Positions 52,797 through 61,602 of a DNA stretch of 64,000 nucleotides are shown here, piece after piece (the first letter of the stretch is position 1; every line of letters starts with the position of its first letter). The notes beneath the pieces are model-generated. The model saw only the letters and a list, made by a program, of their open reading frames with translations, was not told the origin of the DNA and made no database searches. The position numbers were made by a program, and so were the translations under genes. The stretch spans positions 1,426,001-1,490,000 of the forward strand of contig NZ_OZ245757.1 in assembly GCF_965227505.1 (NCBI RefSeq). The letters run 5' to 3'. Origin of the DNA: Pelagibius sp965227505 (GTDB lineage Bacteria; Pseudomonadota; Alphaproteobacteria; Kiloniellales; Kiloniellaceae).

Positions 52797-53645
52797 TCAA
52801 CGCCACTCCACGGCGCCGCACATCGCGAGGAAGCCGTCAGGGTCAGTCACCCAGAGGTCGGCGTGCGAACCCTCCGGCGCACCGCAGACCGTGAAGGGCC
52901 TGGTATCGAAGATGGGGCGCAGGGCGCGGAAGCGGAAGGCGGTAGCCACGGCCGCCGGCTGCTCACGCCGTAGAAGACCGACCATCAGCGTGGCCAACAG
53001 GGGTCCATGAACAACGAGGCCGGGATAGCCCTCCTCCGCCGTCGTGTAGGGCTGATCGTAGTGGATGCGGTGGCCGTTGAAGGTGAGCGCCGAATAGCGG
53101 AACAGCAGCACCGGGTCCGGCGTCACCCGATGGACCCAAGCAGCCTCCGCCGGCGCCGGCTCCCCCGGCGGCAGGCCCGCACCTTTCGCCGCCGCCGCGC
53201 GGTAGACGATGTCGTGTTCCTCGACGATGCAGTCGCCGGCGGCATCAGCCATGACGTGCTCGACTGTAACGAAGGCCAGCGCGCCGCTGCGCCCGGTCTT
53301 GTGCTCGACCGATGTGATGGTGGAACGGCGGGTGACCGCGCTGCCGATGGCCGGAAGCCTGGCAAAGGACACGCGGCTGCCGGCCCACATGCGCCGCGGC
53401 AGATCGATGGGCGGTAGGAATTCGCCGCGGGCCGCGTGGCCGTCGGGCCCGAGGGCCGCCGTCGGTGCCGTGGTCCAGAAGTAGGCCCAATGCCAGAGCG
53501 GCGGCAGGGGATCGCCGGCGGTCAGCGCAGCCTGCGGGTCGTCGAGGGTCGCCTGCAGCGCCCGCGCCCGGTTGAGGTCGAGGCTGTCCACGGCCTCTTC
53601 GCGGCGCCCCACCCAGTCGGTCCAGTCCTGCAATGCCTCGCTCAT
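52797..53645 (-). CDS. MaoC-like / FAS1-type dehydratase, mesaconyl- or itaconyl-CoA hydratase-like
   Basis: A 282-residue double-hotdog protein. The N-half has LPRRMWAGSRVSFARLPAIGSAVTRRSTITSVEHKTGRSGALAFVTVEH; the C-half carries the hydratase-2 type motif FRYSALTFNGHRIHYDQPYTTAEEGYPGLVVHGPLLATLM with catalytic Asn/His candidates. Close relatives hydrate mesaconyl-C4-CoA or itaconyl-CoA. Its ATG overlaps the CoA-transferase stop by 4 bp. The pairing with a CaiB-type CoA-transferase supports action on a dicarboxyl- or branched acyl-CoA. Confidence 0.84.
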   Translation of the reverse strand: MSEALQDWTDWVGRREEAVDSLDLNRARALQATLDDPQAALTAGDPLPPLWHWAYFWTTAPTAALGPDGHAARGEFLPPIDLPRRMWAGSRVSFARLPAIGSAVTRRSTITSVEHKTGRSGALAFVTVEHVMADAAGDCIVEEHDIVYRAAAAKGAGLPPGEPAPAEAAWVHRVTPDPVLLFRYSALTFNGHRIHYDQPYTTAEEGYPGLVVHGPLLATLMVGLLRREQPAAVATAFRFRALRPIFDTRPFTVCGAPEGSHADLWVTDPDGFLAMCGAVEWR

Positions 53646-54766
53646 GCCGCGAACTCCGCACGCAGGGCCGCGCCGTGCTGGTCAAGGGCGGGAACGGGTC
53701 CGAGCCGAAGATCCTGCCCGCGATCCCAGGCCGGCGGGGCCACGAGGTCGATGCGGCCGCCCGGCGTCCCCACGGAGACACGGCGGAGCTGCGGGTGGGC
53801 GCCGAGATCGGCCGGGCTGTTGACCGCGCCGAAGGCGATCTGCGCCGCCTCCAGTCGGACAACGACGTCGGCACGGTCGAGCGCGCCGAAGCAGGTTTCG
53901 ATCTCCCGGTCGAGAGCCGGGCGGTTTTCGACCCGCGCAGTGTTGTCGCAGAAACGCGGATCCTCCGCGAGGCCGGGCAGCGTCAGGACCTGCGCGGCAA
54001 AGCGCTGCCACTCCCGCTCGTTCTGAATACAGATCACGATCTCGGCTCCGCCGGCGCAGGCATAGACGCCGTAAGGCGCGATGCTCGGATGGTTGAGGCC
54101 GACACGCGGGGGCGCACCGGGGCCATAGTCCTGATGCAGCAGCGGCACGGTCATCCAGTCGGCCATGGCGCTGAACAGCGATGTCGCGAGGGCCGCGCCC
54201 TCACCGGTCCGCCCGCGGCGCAGCAGCGCCTCCAGAACAGCCTGGTAGGCATACATGCCGCAGGCGATGTCGCAGACCGATACGCCCACCCGACCCGGCC
54301 CTTCCGGCCGCCCGGTGATGGCGGCCAGTCCGCTTTCCGCCTGCACCAGCAGGTCATAGGCCTTCATGTGCGCGTAGGGCCCGGTTTCGCCGTAGCCGGA
54401 GATGTCGCAGGTGATCAGCCGCGGATCGGCGGCCCGAAGGTCCTCAGACCCAAGGCCGAGACGCCCGGCCGCCCCGGGGGCCAGGTTCTGGATGAAGATG
54501 TCGGCCTGCGCGATCATGCGCCTTACCAGGGCCAGATCGCCGGGCGCCTTCAGGTCGACGGCGATGGATTCCTTGCCGCGGTTCAGCCAGACGAAGTAGG
54601 CGCTTTCCCCCCTGGCGACACGGTCGTAGACGCGGGCGAAATCGCCCTCCGGCCGTTCCAGCTTGATGACGCGGGCGCCGGCGTCGGCCAGGCGGCAGCT
54701 ACAGTAGGGCGCCGCCACCGCCTGTTCCAGGCTGACCACAAGAATGCCATCTAGGGGCCTGGTCAT
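53642..54766 (-). CDS. CaiB/BaiF family (class III) CoA-transferase
   Basis: 374 residues. Family opening LDGILVVSLEQAVAAPYCSCRLADAGARVIKLERPEGDFAR; FVWLNRGKESIAVDLK; catalytic Asp D138 in AYDLLVQAESGLAAITGRPEGPGRVGVSVCDIACGMYA. It moves CoA between a donor acyl-CoA (often succinyl-CoA) and a carboxylic acid. The start at 54766 overlaps the GST stop by 4 bp, and its own stop overlaps the hydratase start, so three proteins are translationally coupled. Confidence 0.93.
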   Translation of the reverse strand: MTRPLDGILVVSLEQAVAAPYCSCRLADAGARVIKLERPEGDFARVYDRVARGESAYFVWLNRGKESIAVDLKAPGDLALVRRMIAQADIFIQNLAPGAAGRLGLGSEDLRAADPRLITCDISGYGETGPYAHMKAYDLLVQAESGLAAITGRPEGPGRVGVSVCDIACGMYAYQAVLEALLRRGRTGEGAALATSLFSAMADWMTVPLLHQDYGPGAPPRVGLNHPSIAPYGVYACAGGAEIVICIQNEREWQRFAAQVLTLPGLAEDPRFCDNTARVENRPALDREIETCFGALDRADVVVRLEAAQIAFGAVNSPADLGAHPQLRRVSVGTPGGRIDLVAPPAWDRGQDLRLGPVPALDQHGAALRAEFAA

Positions 54767-55404
54767 GGAACAGCCGGAGGGGTGTAGGTGGACTGGACGG
54801 AGGAGCGTGCCGAAACCTGTGTCCACCATCGCTCCAGGTTCGGATGGGCCTGCAGTTGTTGCTGCCCCTCTTCGGCAAAGAGGAAGTACTGAAACATCGG
54901 CACGGCCTGCGCGTCGGCACGGCTGAAGGCGGCCCCTGCGAAGTAGGTCTGATCGCCGAGCAGTTCGGCCAGCGCCGCCAGGCAGCGTGCCGTCCTGGGC
55001 AGGGCTTCAGCGATGGCCTCCGCGTCGTAGTCCAGCTTGCGGGCACGCTCCAGCGTCTGAACGAAGACGGCGCGCACCATGGGGCGGTAAGCCTGACCGT
55101 CGAGCACGGAGATCACCTGTTCCATGCGCGCGAGCTCCGTCGCGCGGCTCGGCTCGAGCGGTGGCCCCTCGAAGGCTTCCTCGACGTAACGGGTGATGGC
55201 GCGGGCCTCGTAAAGGCGGAAGCCGTCATGCTCGAAGGCCGGCACCAGACCGAAGGGCTGACGCTCCAGCCAGTCCGCCGGCCAGTCGCTGCGGTCGAAG
55301 ACGTCGAACTCGGTATGGTCATAGTCGACACCCTTTTCGATCAGCGCAAGGCGGGCGATGCGGACGTAAACGCTGTAGCTCGGGCCCATAAGGACGGGTT
55401 TCAT
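54763..55404 (-). CDS. Glutathione S-transferase inside an acyl-CoA operon
   Basis: 213 residues. N-terminal thioredoxin fold with MGPSYSVYVRIARLALIEKGVDYD (Ser10/Tyr at the active-site end), cis-Pro loop QPFGLVPAFEHDGF and EARAITRYVEEAF. The C-terminal helical domain has TYFAGAAFSRADAQAVPMFQYF. Its genes overlap with the CoA-transferase and follow the acyl-CoA dehydrogenase by 24 bp, so a metabolic rather than a detoxifying role is likely. Confidence 0.9.
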   Translation of the reverse strand: MKPVLMGPSYSVYVRIARLALIEKGVDYDHTEFDVFDRSDWPADWLERQPFGLVPAFEHDGFRLYEARAITRYVEEAFEGPPLEPSRATELARMEQVISVLDGQAYRPMVRAVFVQTLERARKLDYDAEAIAEALPRTARCLAALAELLGDQTYFAGAAFSRADAQAVPMFQYFLFAEEGQQQLQAHPNLERWWTQVSARSSVQSTYTPPAVP

Positions 55405-55428
55405 GCGACGGCCTCTAGAATTCTGGAA

Positions 55429-56613
55429 CTAGTAGCTGCGGGGAAGGCCGAGGACGTGCTCGGCCAGATAGGCGAGGATGAGGTTGGTGGACACCGGCGC
55501 TACCTGATAGAGCCGGGTTTCGCGATACTTGCGCTCGACATCGTACTCCTCGGCAAAGCCGAAGCCGCCGTGGGTCTGCAGGCAGGCCTCCGCCGCCGCC
55601 CAGGACGCTTCGGAGGCGAGCAGTTTGGCCATGTTGGCTTCCTTGCCGCAGCGCTCCCCCGCATCGAAGAGGGCGGCAGCGCGGGCCACCATCAGCGACG
55701 CCGCCTCGCTCTGGGCGTAGGCGCGGGCGATGGGAAACTGGATGCCCTGGTTCTGCCCGATAGGCCTGTCGAAGACCTTGCGCTCCCCGGCGTAGGCGCT
55801 GGCCTTGTCGATGAACCAGCGGGCGTCGCCGATGCACTCGGCGGCGATGAGAATGCGTTCGGCGTTCATGCCGTCGAGGATGTAGCGGAAGCCCTGGCCC
55901 TCGGTGCCGATCAGGTTCTCCGCCGGCACCTCTAGGTTGTCGAAGAAGACCTCCGTCGTGGCGTGGTTCATCATCGCCCGGATCGGCTTGACGGTGACGC
56001 CCTTCCCGAGCGCGGCGCGCAGGTCGACCACAAACACCGAAAGCCCCTCGCCCTTCTTCGCGACCTCGTCCCTCGGCGTCGTGCGCGCCAGCAGCAGCAT
56101 GAGATCGCTGTGTTCGGCGCGGCTGGTCCAGACTTTCTGGCCGTTGACGACGTAGCGACCGCCCTCGCGACCGCCCTCGCGCCTGGCCGTGGTGGCGAGG
56201 CTCAAGGTGTCGCTGCCGCTGGTCGGCTCGGTCACGCCGAAAGCCTGGAGCCTGAGCGAGCCTTCAGCGATGCCCGGCAACCAGCGCTGCTTCTGTGCCT
56301 CGCTGCCGTGCTTCAACAGAGTGCCCATGGTGTACATCTGGGCGTGGCAGGCCGCTCCGTTGCAACCGGCCTTGTGGATCTCTTCCAGGATCGCGGCACC
56401 GGCAGCGAGCGGAAGGCCGCTGCCGCCATAGGCCTCCGGGATCAGGGCGGCGAGATAGCCGGCTTCGGTGAGGGCCCGGACAAAGTCCTCCGGATAGGTG
56501 CGCCGGGCGTCCAGGTCCCGCCAGTAGGACCCGGGAAAGCCGGCACAGAGGGCGCGCAGGCCGGCGCGGATCTCCGGAAAGTTCTCGCCATCAGTCTTTG
56601 CGGGTTCGGTCAT
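55429..56613 (-). CDS. Acyl-CoA dehydrogenase family flavoprotein
   Basis: 394 residues. FAD and substrate motifs: QAFGVTEPTSGSDT, VVNGQKVWTSRAEHSD, FFDNLEVPAENLIGTEGQGFRYILDGMNAER and LQTHGGFGFAEEYDVERKYRETRLYQVAPVSTNLI. The usual YEG catalytic Glu region reads VAPVS, as in the subfamily associated with CaiB transferases, so the base may be elsewhere. A perfect 12-bp duplication encodes REGG twice. First gene of the operon going left. Confidence 0.92.
   Translation of the reverse strand: MTEPAKTDGENFPEIRAGLRALCAGFPGSYWRDLDARRTYPEDFVRALTEAGYLAALIPEAYGGSGLPLAAGAAILEEIHKAGCNGAACHAQMYTMGTLLKHGSEAQKQRWLPGIAEGSLRLQAFGVTEPTSGSDTLSLATTARREGGREGGRYVVNGQKVWTSRAEHSDLMLLLARTTPRDEVAKKGEGLSVFVVDLRAALGKGVTVKPIRAMMNHATTEVFFDNLEVPAENLIGTEGQGFRYILDGMNAERILIAAECIGDARWFIDKASAYAGERKVFDRPIGQNQGIQFPIARAYAQSEAASLMVARAAALFDAGERCGKEANMAKLLASEASWAAAEACLQTHGGFGFAEEYDVERKYRETRLYQVAPVSTNLILAYLAEHVLGLPRSY
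56157..56180. repeat. Perfect in-frame 12-bp duplication inside the acyl-CoA dehydrogenase gene
   Basis: GACCGCCCTCGC occurs twice in direct succession (56157-56168 and 56169-56180). It encodes a doubled REGG in a surface loop between two beta strands; the frame is kept. Confidence 0.75.
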
Positions 56614-56692
56614 TGCGGACGCCAGCCTAGCGCATCGCGCGGAGGCCGCAAGGCCGCGTGCGCGGCAGCGTCATGCCGGCTGCGAAGGACCG

Positions 56693-57457
56693 TTACCCGC
56701 GAATGTGATAGCCGCCGTCGATGTAATGCACGCAGCCGGTGATGTTGGCGGCCTCCGGGCTGGCCAGAAAGGCGGCATAGGCGCCAACGTCCTCGATGCT
56801 CACCAGTTCGCGGGTCGGCGCCTGCTTGGCGGCGCGCTCAAGGAGTTCGTCGAAGCGGTCGAGCCCCGAAGCCGCGCGGGTCTTCAGCGGCCCGGGGGAG
56901 AGCGCATGGACCGAGATCTTCTTGGGTCCAAGCTCAGCCGCCATGTAACGCGTGACCGCCTCCAGGGCCGCCTTCACCGGGCCCATGACGTTGTAGTAAT
57001 CGACCACCTTTTCGGAGCCATAGAAGGACACGGTCATACAGGTGCCCCCCGACGGCATGAGCCGCTCGGCATGATGGACCATGCGCATGAAGGAGTGGAC
57101 CGAGACGTCCATCGCCGTGACGAAGCCATCGCGGGAGCAGTCGACAACCCGGCTGTGCAGATCCTCGCGCGGACAGTAAGCGATGGAGTGCAGGCAGATA
57201 TCGATGCTGCCCCAGACCTTGCCGATCGCATCGAACAGGGCGGAGACCTGCCCGTCCTCACGGACATCGAGCGGCAGGAAGATTTCCGCACCCAGCGCCT
57301 CGGCAAGTGGCTGCACATGCGGCTTAGCCTTTTCGTTCAGATAGGTGATCGCGAGGCTGGCCCCCTGATCACGGAAAGCCTTGGCACAGCCATGGGCGAT
57401 CGACGATTCGTTGGCAATGCCAACCACCAGCGCTTTCTTGCCTTTCAGGGAGAACAT
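56693..57457 (-). CDS. fabI: Enoyl-[acyl-carrier-protein] reductase, FabI type
   Basis: 254 residues of the short-chain dehydrogenase fold. FabI-specific opening SLKGKKALVVGIANESSIAHGCAKAF, LHSIAYCPREDL, and the catalytic Tyr-x6-Lys Y155-K162 (YYNVMGPVKAALEAV), with SPGPLKTRAASGLDRFDELL. It reduces enoyl-ACP in fatty acid elongation. Alphaproteobacteria often carry more than one FabI; this one stands 79 bp upstream of the acyl-CoA dehydrogenase and may be a specialised paralogue. Confidence 0.9.
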   Translation of the reverse strand: MFSLKGKKALVVGIANESSIAHGCAKAFRDQGASLAITYLNEKAKPHVQPLAEALGAEIFLPLDVREDGQVSALFDAIGKVWGSIDICLHSIAYCPREDLHSRVVDCSRDGFVTAMDVSVHSFMRMVHHAERLMPSGGTCMTVSFYGSEKVVDYYNVMGPVKAALEAVTRYMAAELGPKKISVHALSPGPLKTRAASGLDRFDELLERAAKQAPTRELVSIEDVGAYAAFLASPEAANITGCVHYIDGGYHIRG

Positions 57458-57681
57458 GGCCTCTCTTTCCCGTTCTGTTGGACTCTCAAGCTATCGGTCG
57501 AAAATGACAGCCAGATGGCCGTCCGGTGACGGATCTGACCGGGCCCGGCCGCGGCGCTCATCCAGCGGCCACCGGCGGGCAGACTGCTGTCAGGGGGCTG
57601 GCACCAGCCTTATGGGCAGGTGCTGGCGAATCCCGGTGCCCGCAGCCTAAAATGCCGGTCCTCATAGCGACTTGAAAGCCG

Positions 57682-58374
57682 ATGACTCAAGGTCCACTGG
57701 AAAAACACACCGCCGTCCTGCGCGACCGCCTTTCTCTGGCCGGGGCCCGGGTCGCCGACATCGGCTGCGGCGACGGCGGTCTGGTGCGGGCGCTGGCCCG
57801 CGCCGGCGCAGAGGTCATCGGCATCGATCCGCAGCCCCATCAACTGGACCGCGCCCGGGCGGCCCCGGCGGCGGCAACGGAGCGCTACTGCGCGGCCCAA
57901 GGCCAGGCCCTGCCGCTGGGCGATGCCAGCCTGGACGTGGTGGTCTATTTCAACGCCCTGCACCATGTCCCGGTGGCGCACCAAGAAGCCGCCCTGGCCG
58001 AGGCCGCGCGGGTGCTGCGCCCGGGCGGGTGCCTCTACATCCAGGAACCTCTGGCCGAAGGTGTCTTCTTCGAGATGGTGCGACCCATCGAGGACGAGAC
58101 CGAAGTACGCGCCCGAGCCTTCGAGGCGCTGAAGCGGGCCGCGGACGGCAAAACCTTGACCGAGGAGGAGCAGTACATCTACCGGGCACCCCACCGCCAG
58201 GCGAGCTTCGAAGCCTTCCGCGACGGCATGATCGCCGTCGACCCGGCACGCCGCCCGCTGGTCGAGGCCCGGGAGGAGTCGCTGCGGCAGAGCTTTATGG
58301 CGGCGGGCGAACAGCGTGACGGTGCCTTCTGGTTCGAAATACCCAGCCGTCTCAACCTCCTCAAGCGGGTCTAA
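57682..58374 (+). CDS. Class I SAM-dependent methyltransferase
   Basis: 230 residues. Motif I is VADIGCGDGGLVRALARAGAEVIGIDPQP, motif II-like LDVVVYFNALHHVPVAHQEAALAEAARVLRPGGCLYIQEP. The UbiE/Methyltransf_11 pattern is clear. The substrate is unknown. It is followed after 3 bp by a small gene. Confidence 0.87.
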   Translation: MTQGPLEKHTAVLRDRLSLAGARVADIGCGDGGLVRALARAGAEVIGIDPQPHQLDRARAAPAAATERYCAAQGQALPLGDASLDVVVYFNALHHVPVAHQEAALAEAARVLRPGGCLYIQEPLAEGVFFEMVRPIEDETEVRARAFEALKRAADGKTLTEEEQYIYRAPHRQASFEAFRDGMIAVDPARRPLVEAREESLRQSFMAAGEQRDGAFWFEIPSRLNLLKRV

Positions 58375-58377
58375 CCG

Positions 58378-58710
58378 ATGCCCATTCGCTATATCTCCAA
58401 ACATGATTCCCCGGACGACCCCGGCGGCATGATCCGCGAGGTTCTGGAGATGGGGGAGAGCTTCCCCGGCCCGGCGGAGGATCTGATGCTGGCCTGGGTG
58501 CTGCGCCTGGGCGAGGGCCGCGACCCGGCCGGCGCCGCCCGGCGCCTGATCTCGGACTACCGGCTCGAAGAAGAGCCCTTGCCGGGCGGCGCCTGCGGAC
58601 GCCTGATCGAGATGCTGAAGGAAACGGCGCTCTACCCCGGCGACCGCATGGCCCGTCACCTCTGCAAACCGGCGCGGCGCGGCGGCTGGCGGCGCAACAG
58701 AGGCAAGTGA
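58378..58710 (+). CDS. Small hypothetical protein cotranscribed with a methyltransferase
   Basis: 110 residues, not recognised. It starts MPIRYISKHDSPDDPGGMIREVLEMG, is mainly helical, and ends with a basic tail (ARRGGWRRNRGK). It lies 3 bp after the methyltransferase stop and 13 bp before the YcaQ gene. Position between coupled genes and normal codon use support it as real. The function is unknown. Confidence 0.6.
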   Translation: MPIRYISKHDSPDDPGGMIREVLEMGESFPGPAEDLMLAWVLRLGEGRDPAGAARRLISDYRLEEEPLPGGACGRLIEMLKETALYPGDRMARHLCKPARRGGWRRNRGK

Positions 58711-58723
58711 CACCGGACACTCT

Positions 58724-59938
58724 ATGGCTCCGCGACTGATCGATACCCGTTCCGCCCGGCGGCTTTTGCTGCAGCGTCAGGGCCTCTGCGAATCCCCCTA
58801 TCGCAAGATCGACCATGGGGATCTCTTGGCGCTGATCGACCGTCTTGGCTTTGTACAGGTCGATTCCATCCAGACCGTCGAGCGCGCCCACCACATGATC
58901 CTCTTCGCACGCAATCAGACCTACCGGCACCGCCAGCTCAGCCGCCTGGTGGAAAAGGACGCCGCGCTCTTCGAAAACTGGACTCATGACGCCTCCCTCA
59001 TCCCCAGCCGCTATTTTCCCTACTGGAGGCGGCGCTTCGCCCAGCGGAGCGAGCAACTACGCGCGCGCTGGGGCAAGAACCGCCGCGGTAACTTCGAGGA
59101 TGAACTCGAGGCCGTCCTCGGGCATATCGAGGACCACGGCCCGGCCATGGCCCGCGACCTGGGGGGCGAGGACGTGAAGAGGCCGAAGGGCAGCAACGGA
59201 TGGTGGGACTGGCATCCCTCGAAGACCGCCTTGGAGTATCTGTGGCACAGTGGCCGCCTGGCGGTATCGGCCCGCAGCGGCTTTCAGAAGGTCTACGACC
59301 TGACGGAACGGGTGATCCCGGAACCCCACCGCAGCACGGAGCCTTCTGAAGCGGAGATCATCGACTGGGCCTGCCGCAGCGCGCTGGAGCGCCTGGGCCT
59401 CGCCACCTCCGGCGAGATCGCCGCTTTCTGGGATCTGGTGAGCGCCGAGGAGGCCAAGGCCTGGTGCCGGGCGCTAAGCGGAAACGACCTGGAGGAGGTT
59501 CTGATTGCGGACGCCAAAGGCGGGCGCCCTCGCGCCGCCTACTGCAGCGCCGCCGCGGACCCGCTGCAGGACCTGGCGGAACCGCCGAAGCGCCTGCGGG
59601 TCCTGAGCCCCTTCGACCCGCTGATCCGCGACCGCAAGCGCTGCGAGCGGCTGTTCGGCTTTCACTACCGGATCGAGGTCTTTGTGCCCGCGGCCAAGCG
59701 GCGCTACGGCTATTACGTCTTTCCGCTGCTGGAGGGCGACCGGCTGATCGGGCGGATCGACATGAAGCACGAGCGCGAGAGCGCGACCCTGCGGGTCAAG
59801 GGGCTTTGGCTTGAACCGAAGATCAAGCTGTCGCGCGCCCGGCAGGACCGGCTGGAGGCCGAACTGGAACGCCAGCGCCGCTTCACCGGCGCAGAACAGG
59901 TCGCTTTCGATAACAGATACCTGCGGACCGCCGGCTGA
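58724..59938 (+). CDS. ycaQ: YcaQ/AlkX-type DNA glycosylase (winged-helix HTH_42)
   Basis: 404 residues. The start LIDTRSARRLLLQRQGL and the key motif LGFVQVDSIQTVERAHHMILFAR match HTH_42 proteins. Q45 and D47 form the QxD catalytic pair known from the YcaQ/AlkZ family. Further signatures are WTHDASLIPSRYFPYW and VLSPFDPLIRDRKRCERLFGFHYRIEVFVPAAKRRYGYYVFPLLEGDRLIGRIDMK. E. coli YcaQ opens interstrand crosslinks and removes N7-alkylated bases. Confidence 0.92.
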   Translation: MAPRLIDTRSARRLLLQRQGLCESPYRKIDHGDLLALIDRLGFVQVDSIQTVERAHHMILFARNQTYRHRQLSRLVEKDAALFENWTHDASLIPSRYFPYWRRRFAQRSEQLRARWGKNRRGNFEDELEAVLGHIEDHGPAMARDLGGEDVKRPKGSNGWWDWHPSKTALEYLWHSGRLAVSARSGFQKVYDLTERVIPEPHRSTEPSEAEIIDWACRSALERLGLATSGEIAAFWDLVSAEEAKAWCRALSGNDLEEVLIADAKGGRPRAAYCSAAADPLQDLAEPPKRLRVLSPFDPLIRDRKRCERLFGFHYRIEVFVPAAKRRYGYYVFPLLEGDRLIGRIDMKHERESATLRVKGLWLEPKIKLSRARQDRLEAELERQRRFTGAEQVAFDNRYLRTAG

Positions 59939-59944
59939 GCGCCG

Positions 59945-60712
59945 TCACTGCCCGCAGCGCTTCGCCAGTTCCTTGGGCGAGAGGTAGTGATAGGCCAGGA
60001 GTTCGCCGTCCTTGACGATGGCGAAGACTCCGTAAGGGGTCGGCGAGAGCCGGCGGACCTCCTTGGCGCTGGTCATCTCGATCTCGCGCAACGCCAGCCC
60101 ATTGTCCGCCGCATAGTCCGCGACAATCCGGACGGCGTTGTCGAGATAGGGGCACTGGTCGCTGCGGAACACGGTGAGGCCCCTGCCGCCGCCGGGCAGT
60201 GCTTCCAGCTTCTTCCGCCAGCCGCCGCAAAACACCGGATCCGGCGCCTCGGGGTCCAGCTTATGGACCATGATGTCGAAGCCGGGCGCTGTGCTGGCAA
60301 CGGACTCGAAACCGTGGCGGGCGAGAATGCCGGCGTCGATCAGCCAGTTGCCGCTGCTGGTGACGGCGGCGACACCTTTGAAGCCGCCAGCCTTCGCCAC
60401 CGCCAGCGCCTCTTCGATCAGCGCCGTTGAGTGGCCTTTGCCTTTGCTGCGGCCGACCACCCAGAGGCAGTGAATCACCAGGTAGTCGCCGGCCTTGCGG
60501 ATGGCCCGCCAGGCGAAATCGCCGGGAATGAACTCGATGAAGCCGCGCTCCCCGTCGCCGAGCAGGCGCATCTGCAGGCCTTCGTCAAAGCGCGCCTTCA
60601 GCCAGGCCAGCTTGCGCTGATAGCCAGCCTCCTTGCGGGCGCTCATCTTGCAGAAGAAGCCGGTCTTCTCCACGGTCTCCGGCGTTACTGTAATGAGTTC
60701 CGGCCTGCTCAC
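59945..60712 (-). CDS. GNAT acetyltransferase with C-terminal YoaP-like domain
   Basis: 255 residues. N-domain ELITVTPETVEKTGFFCKMSARKEAGYQRKLAWLKARF, GNAT loop VVGRSKGKGHSTALIEEAL; C-terminal YoaP domain GLTVFRSDQCPYLDNAVRIVADYAADNGL and PTPYGVFAIVKDGELLAYHYLSPKEL. The C-domain looks thioredoxin-like with a CP motif. The GTG at 60712 has GGGAG upstream. The function is unknown. It converges with the YcaQ gene (6-bp gap). Confidence 0.83.
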   Translation of the reverse strand: MSRPELITVTPETVEKTGFFCKMSARKEAGYQRKLAWLKARFDEGLQMRLLGDGERGFIEFIPGDFAWRAIRKAGDYLVIHCLWVVGRSKGKGHSTALIEEALAVAKAGGFKGVAAVTSSGNWLIDAGILARHGFESVASTAPGFDIMVHKLDPEAPDPVFCGGWRKKLEALPGGGRGLTVFRSDQCPYLDNAVRIVADYAADNGLALREIEMTSAKEVRRLSPTPYGVFAIVKDGELLAYHYLSPKELAKRCGQ

Positions 60713-60789
60713 ACTGTGTCTCCCGCAATCCCCGCAAAGCACTTCGGCGGTTTAGGCGCCCAAGCACTCAGGTTAGGGCGCCAAAGCAC

Positions 60790-61464
60790 TCAAGGCGTCT
60801 GGCCTGCGGGTACCACGGCGGAGCCGACCCGGCCATGACGCATCGCAATGCGGGCGAGGCGATAGAGGACCACAGCGTTCAGGATGTGCCAGAAGTAGTG
60901 AGTGCCGATGGGCAGCACGTCGCAGAGCGGCAGGTCGATGGTGCGCAGTGTCAGTGAAACGGCGAAGATGCCGGCCGTAAGGAGAATCGGCATGCCCGCC
61001 GGATTGCTGCGGACGAAGTGCAGGAATCCGCCCACCACGACCATGGCCGTGAGCGCCACGCCATAGGTGGGCAGGCTGAAGCCGAAGAGGATCGGCATGG
61101 CGGAGACGAGCGCCAGAACGCCGAGGAGGCTCAAGATGCAGGTCCAAAACGGCAGGGCAATCATGCGGCGCAGAGCCACATACATGTAAAGAAGGATGAA
61201 GAGCGCGATGGGAATGACATCGGTCAGGGCCGCCCAGACGACGGCGAAGGTGTGAAACAGGCCGCTGCCGATGCCGATAGCGAAAACGAGGGCTACGAGC
61301 GCGATAACGGCGGGATCGCGCCGGACCGCCGGATCCTCGCGCCTGAGCACCTGAACCAGCAGCAGCCCGGCAATGATAAAAGCCAGGTTGCTGACGGCAT
61401 TGAGCGGTTCCGCCCAAAACGCCGTTCCCACCCGTTCGCAGTAGATGTCGATATGACGGTGCAT
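60790..61464 (-). CDS. Alkaline ceramidase-like membrane protein (CREST superfamily)
   Basis: A 224-residue polytopic membrane protein with about seven hydrophobic segments. The hydrolase motifs of the CREST family are present: HIDIYCERVGTAFWAEPLNAVSNLAF (Cys/Glu/Asn), IGIGSGLFHTFA (Ser and His), and a C-terminal GTHYFWHILNAVVLYRL (His pair). These histidines bind zinc in known members. The bacterial substrate is unknown; sphingolipids or related amide lipids are possible. TTTTCAAAACTC lies upstream rather than a good ribosome site. Confidence 0.85.
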   Translation of the reverse strand: MHRHIDIYCERVGTAFWAEPLNAVSNLAFIIAGLLLVQVLRREDPAVRRDPAVIALVALVFAIGIGSGLFHTFAVVWAALTDVIPIALFILLYMYVALRRMIALPFWTCILSLLGVLALVSAMPILFGFSLPTYGVALTAMVVVGGFLHFVRSNPAGMPILLTAGIFAVSLTLRTIDLPLCDVLPIGTHYFWHILNAVVLYRLARIAMRHGRVGSAVVPAGQTP

Positions 61465-61602
61465 GCACTATCAGACAGAGTTTTGAAAGAAAGCCACAAT
61501 CAATCCTACAGTACGGTCGTTACAATATGGATCTTCCATCCGGCCTCGCCAGATCTTGCTGCACTGCGCCCGACCTGGCCCTTCGTCGGCCCGACGGCCT
61601 GA

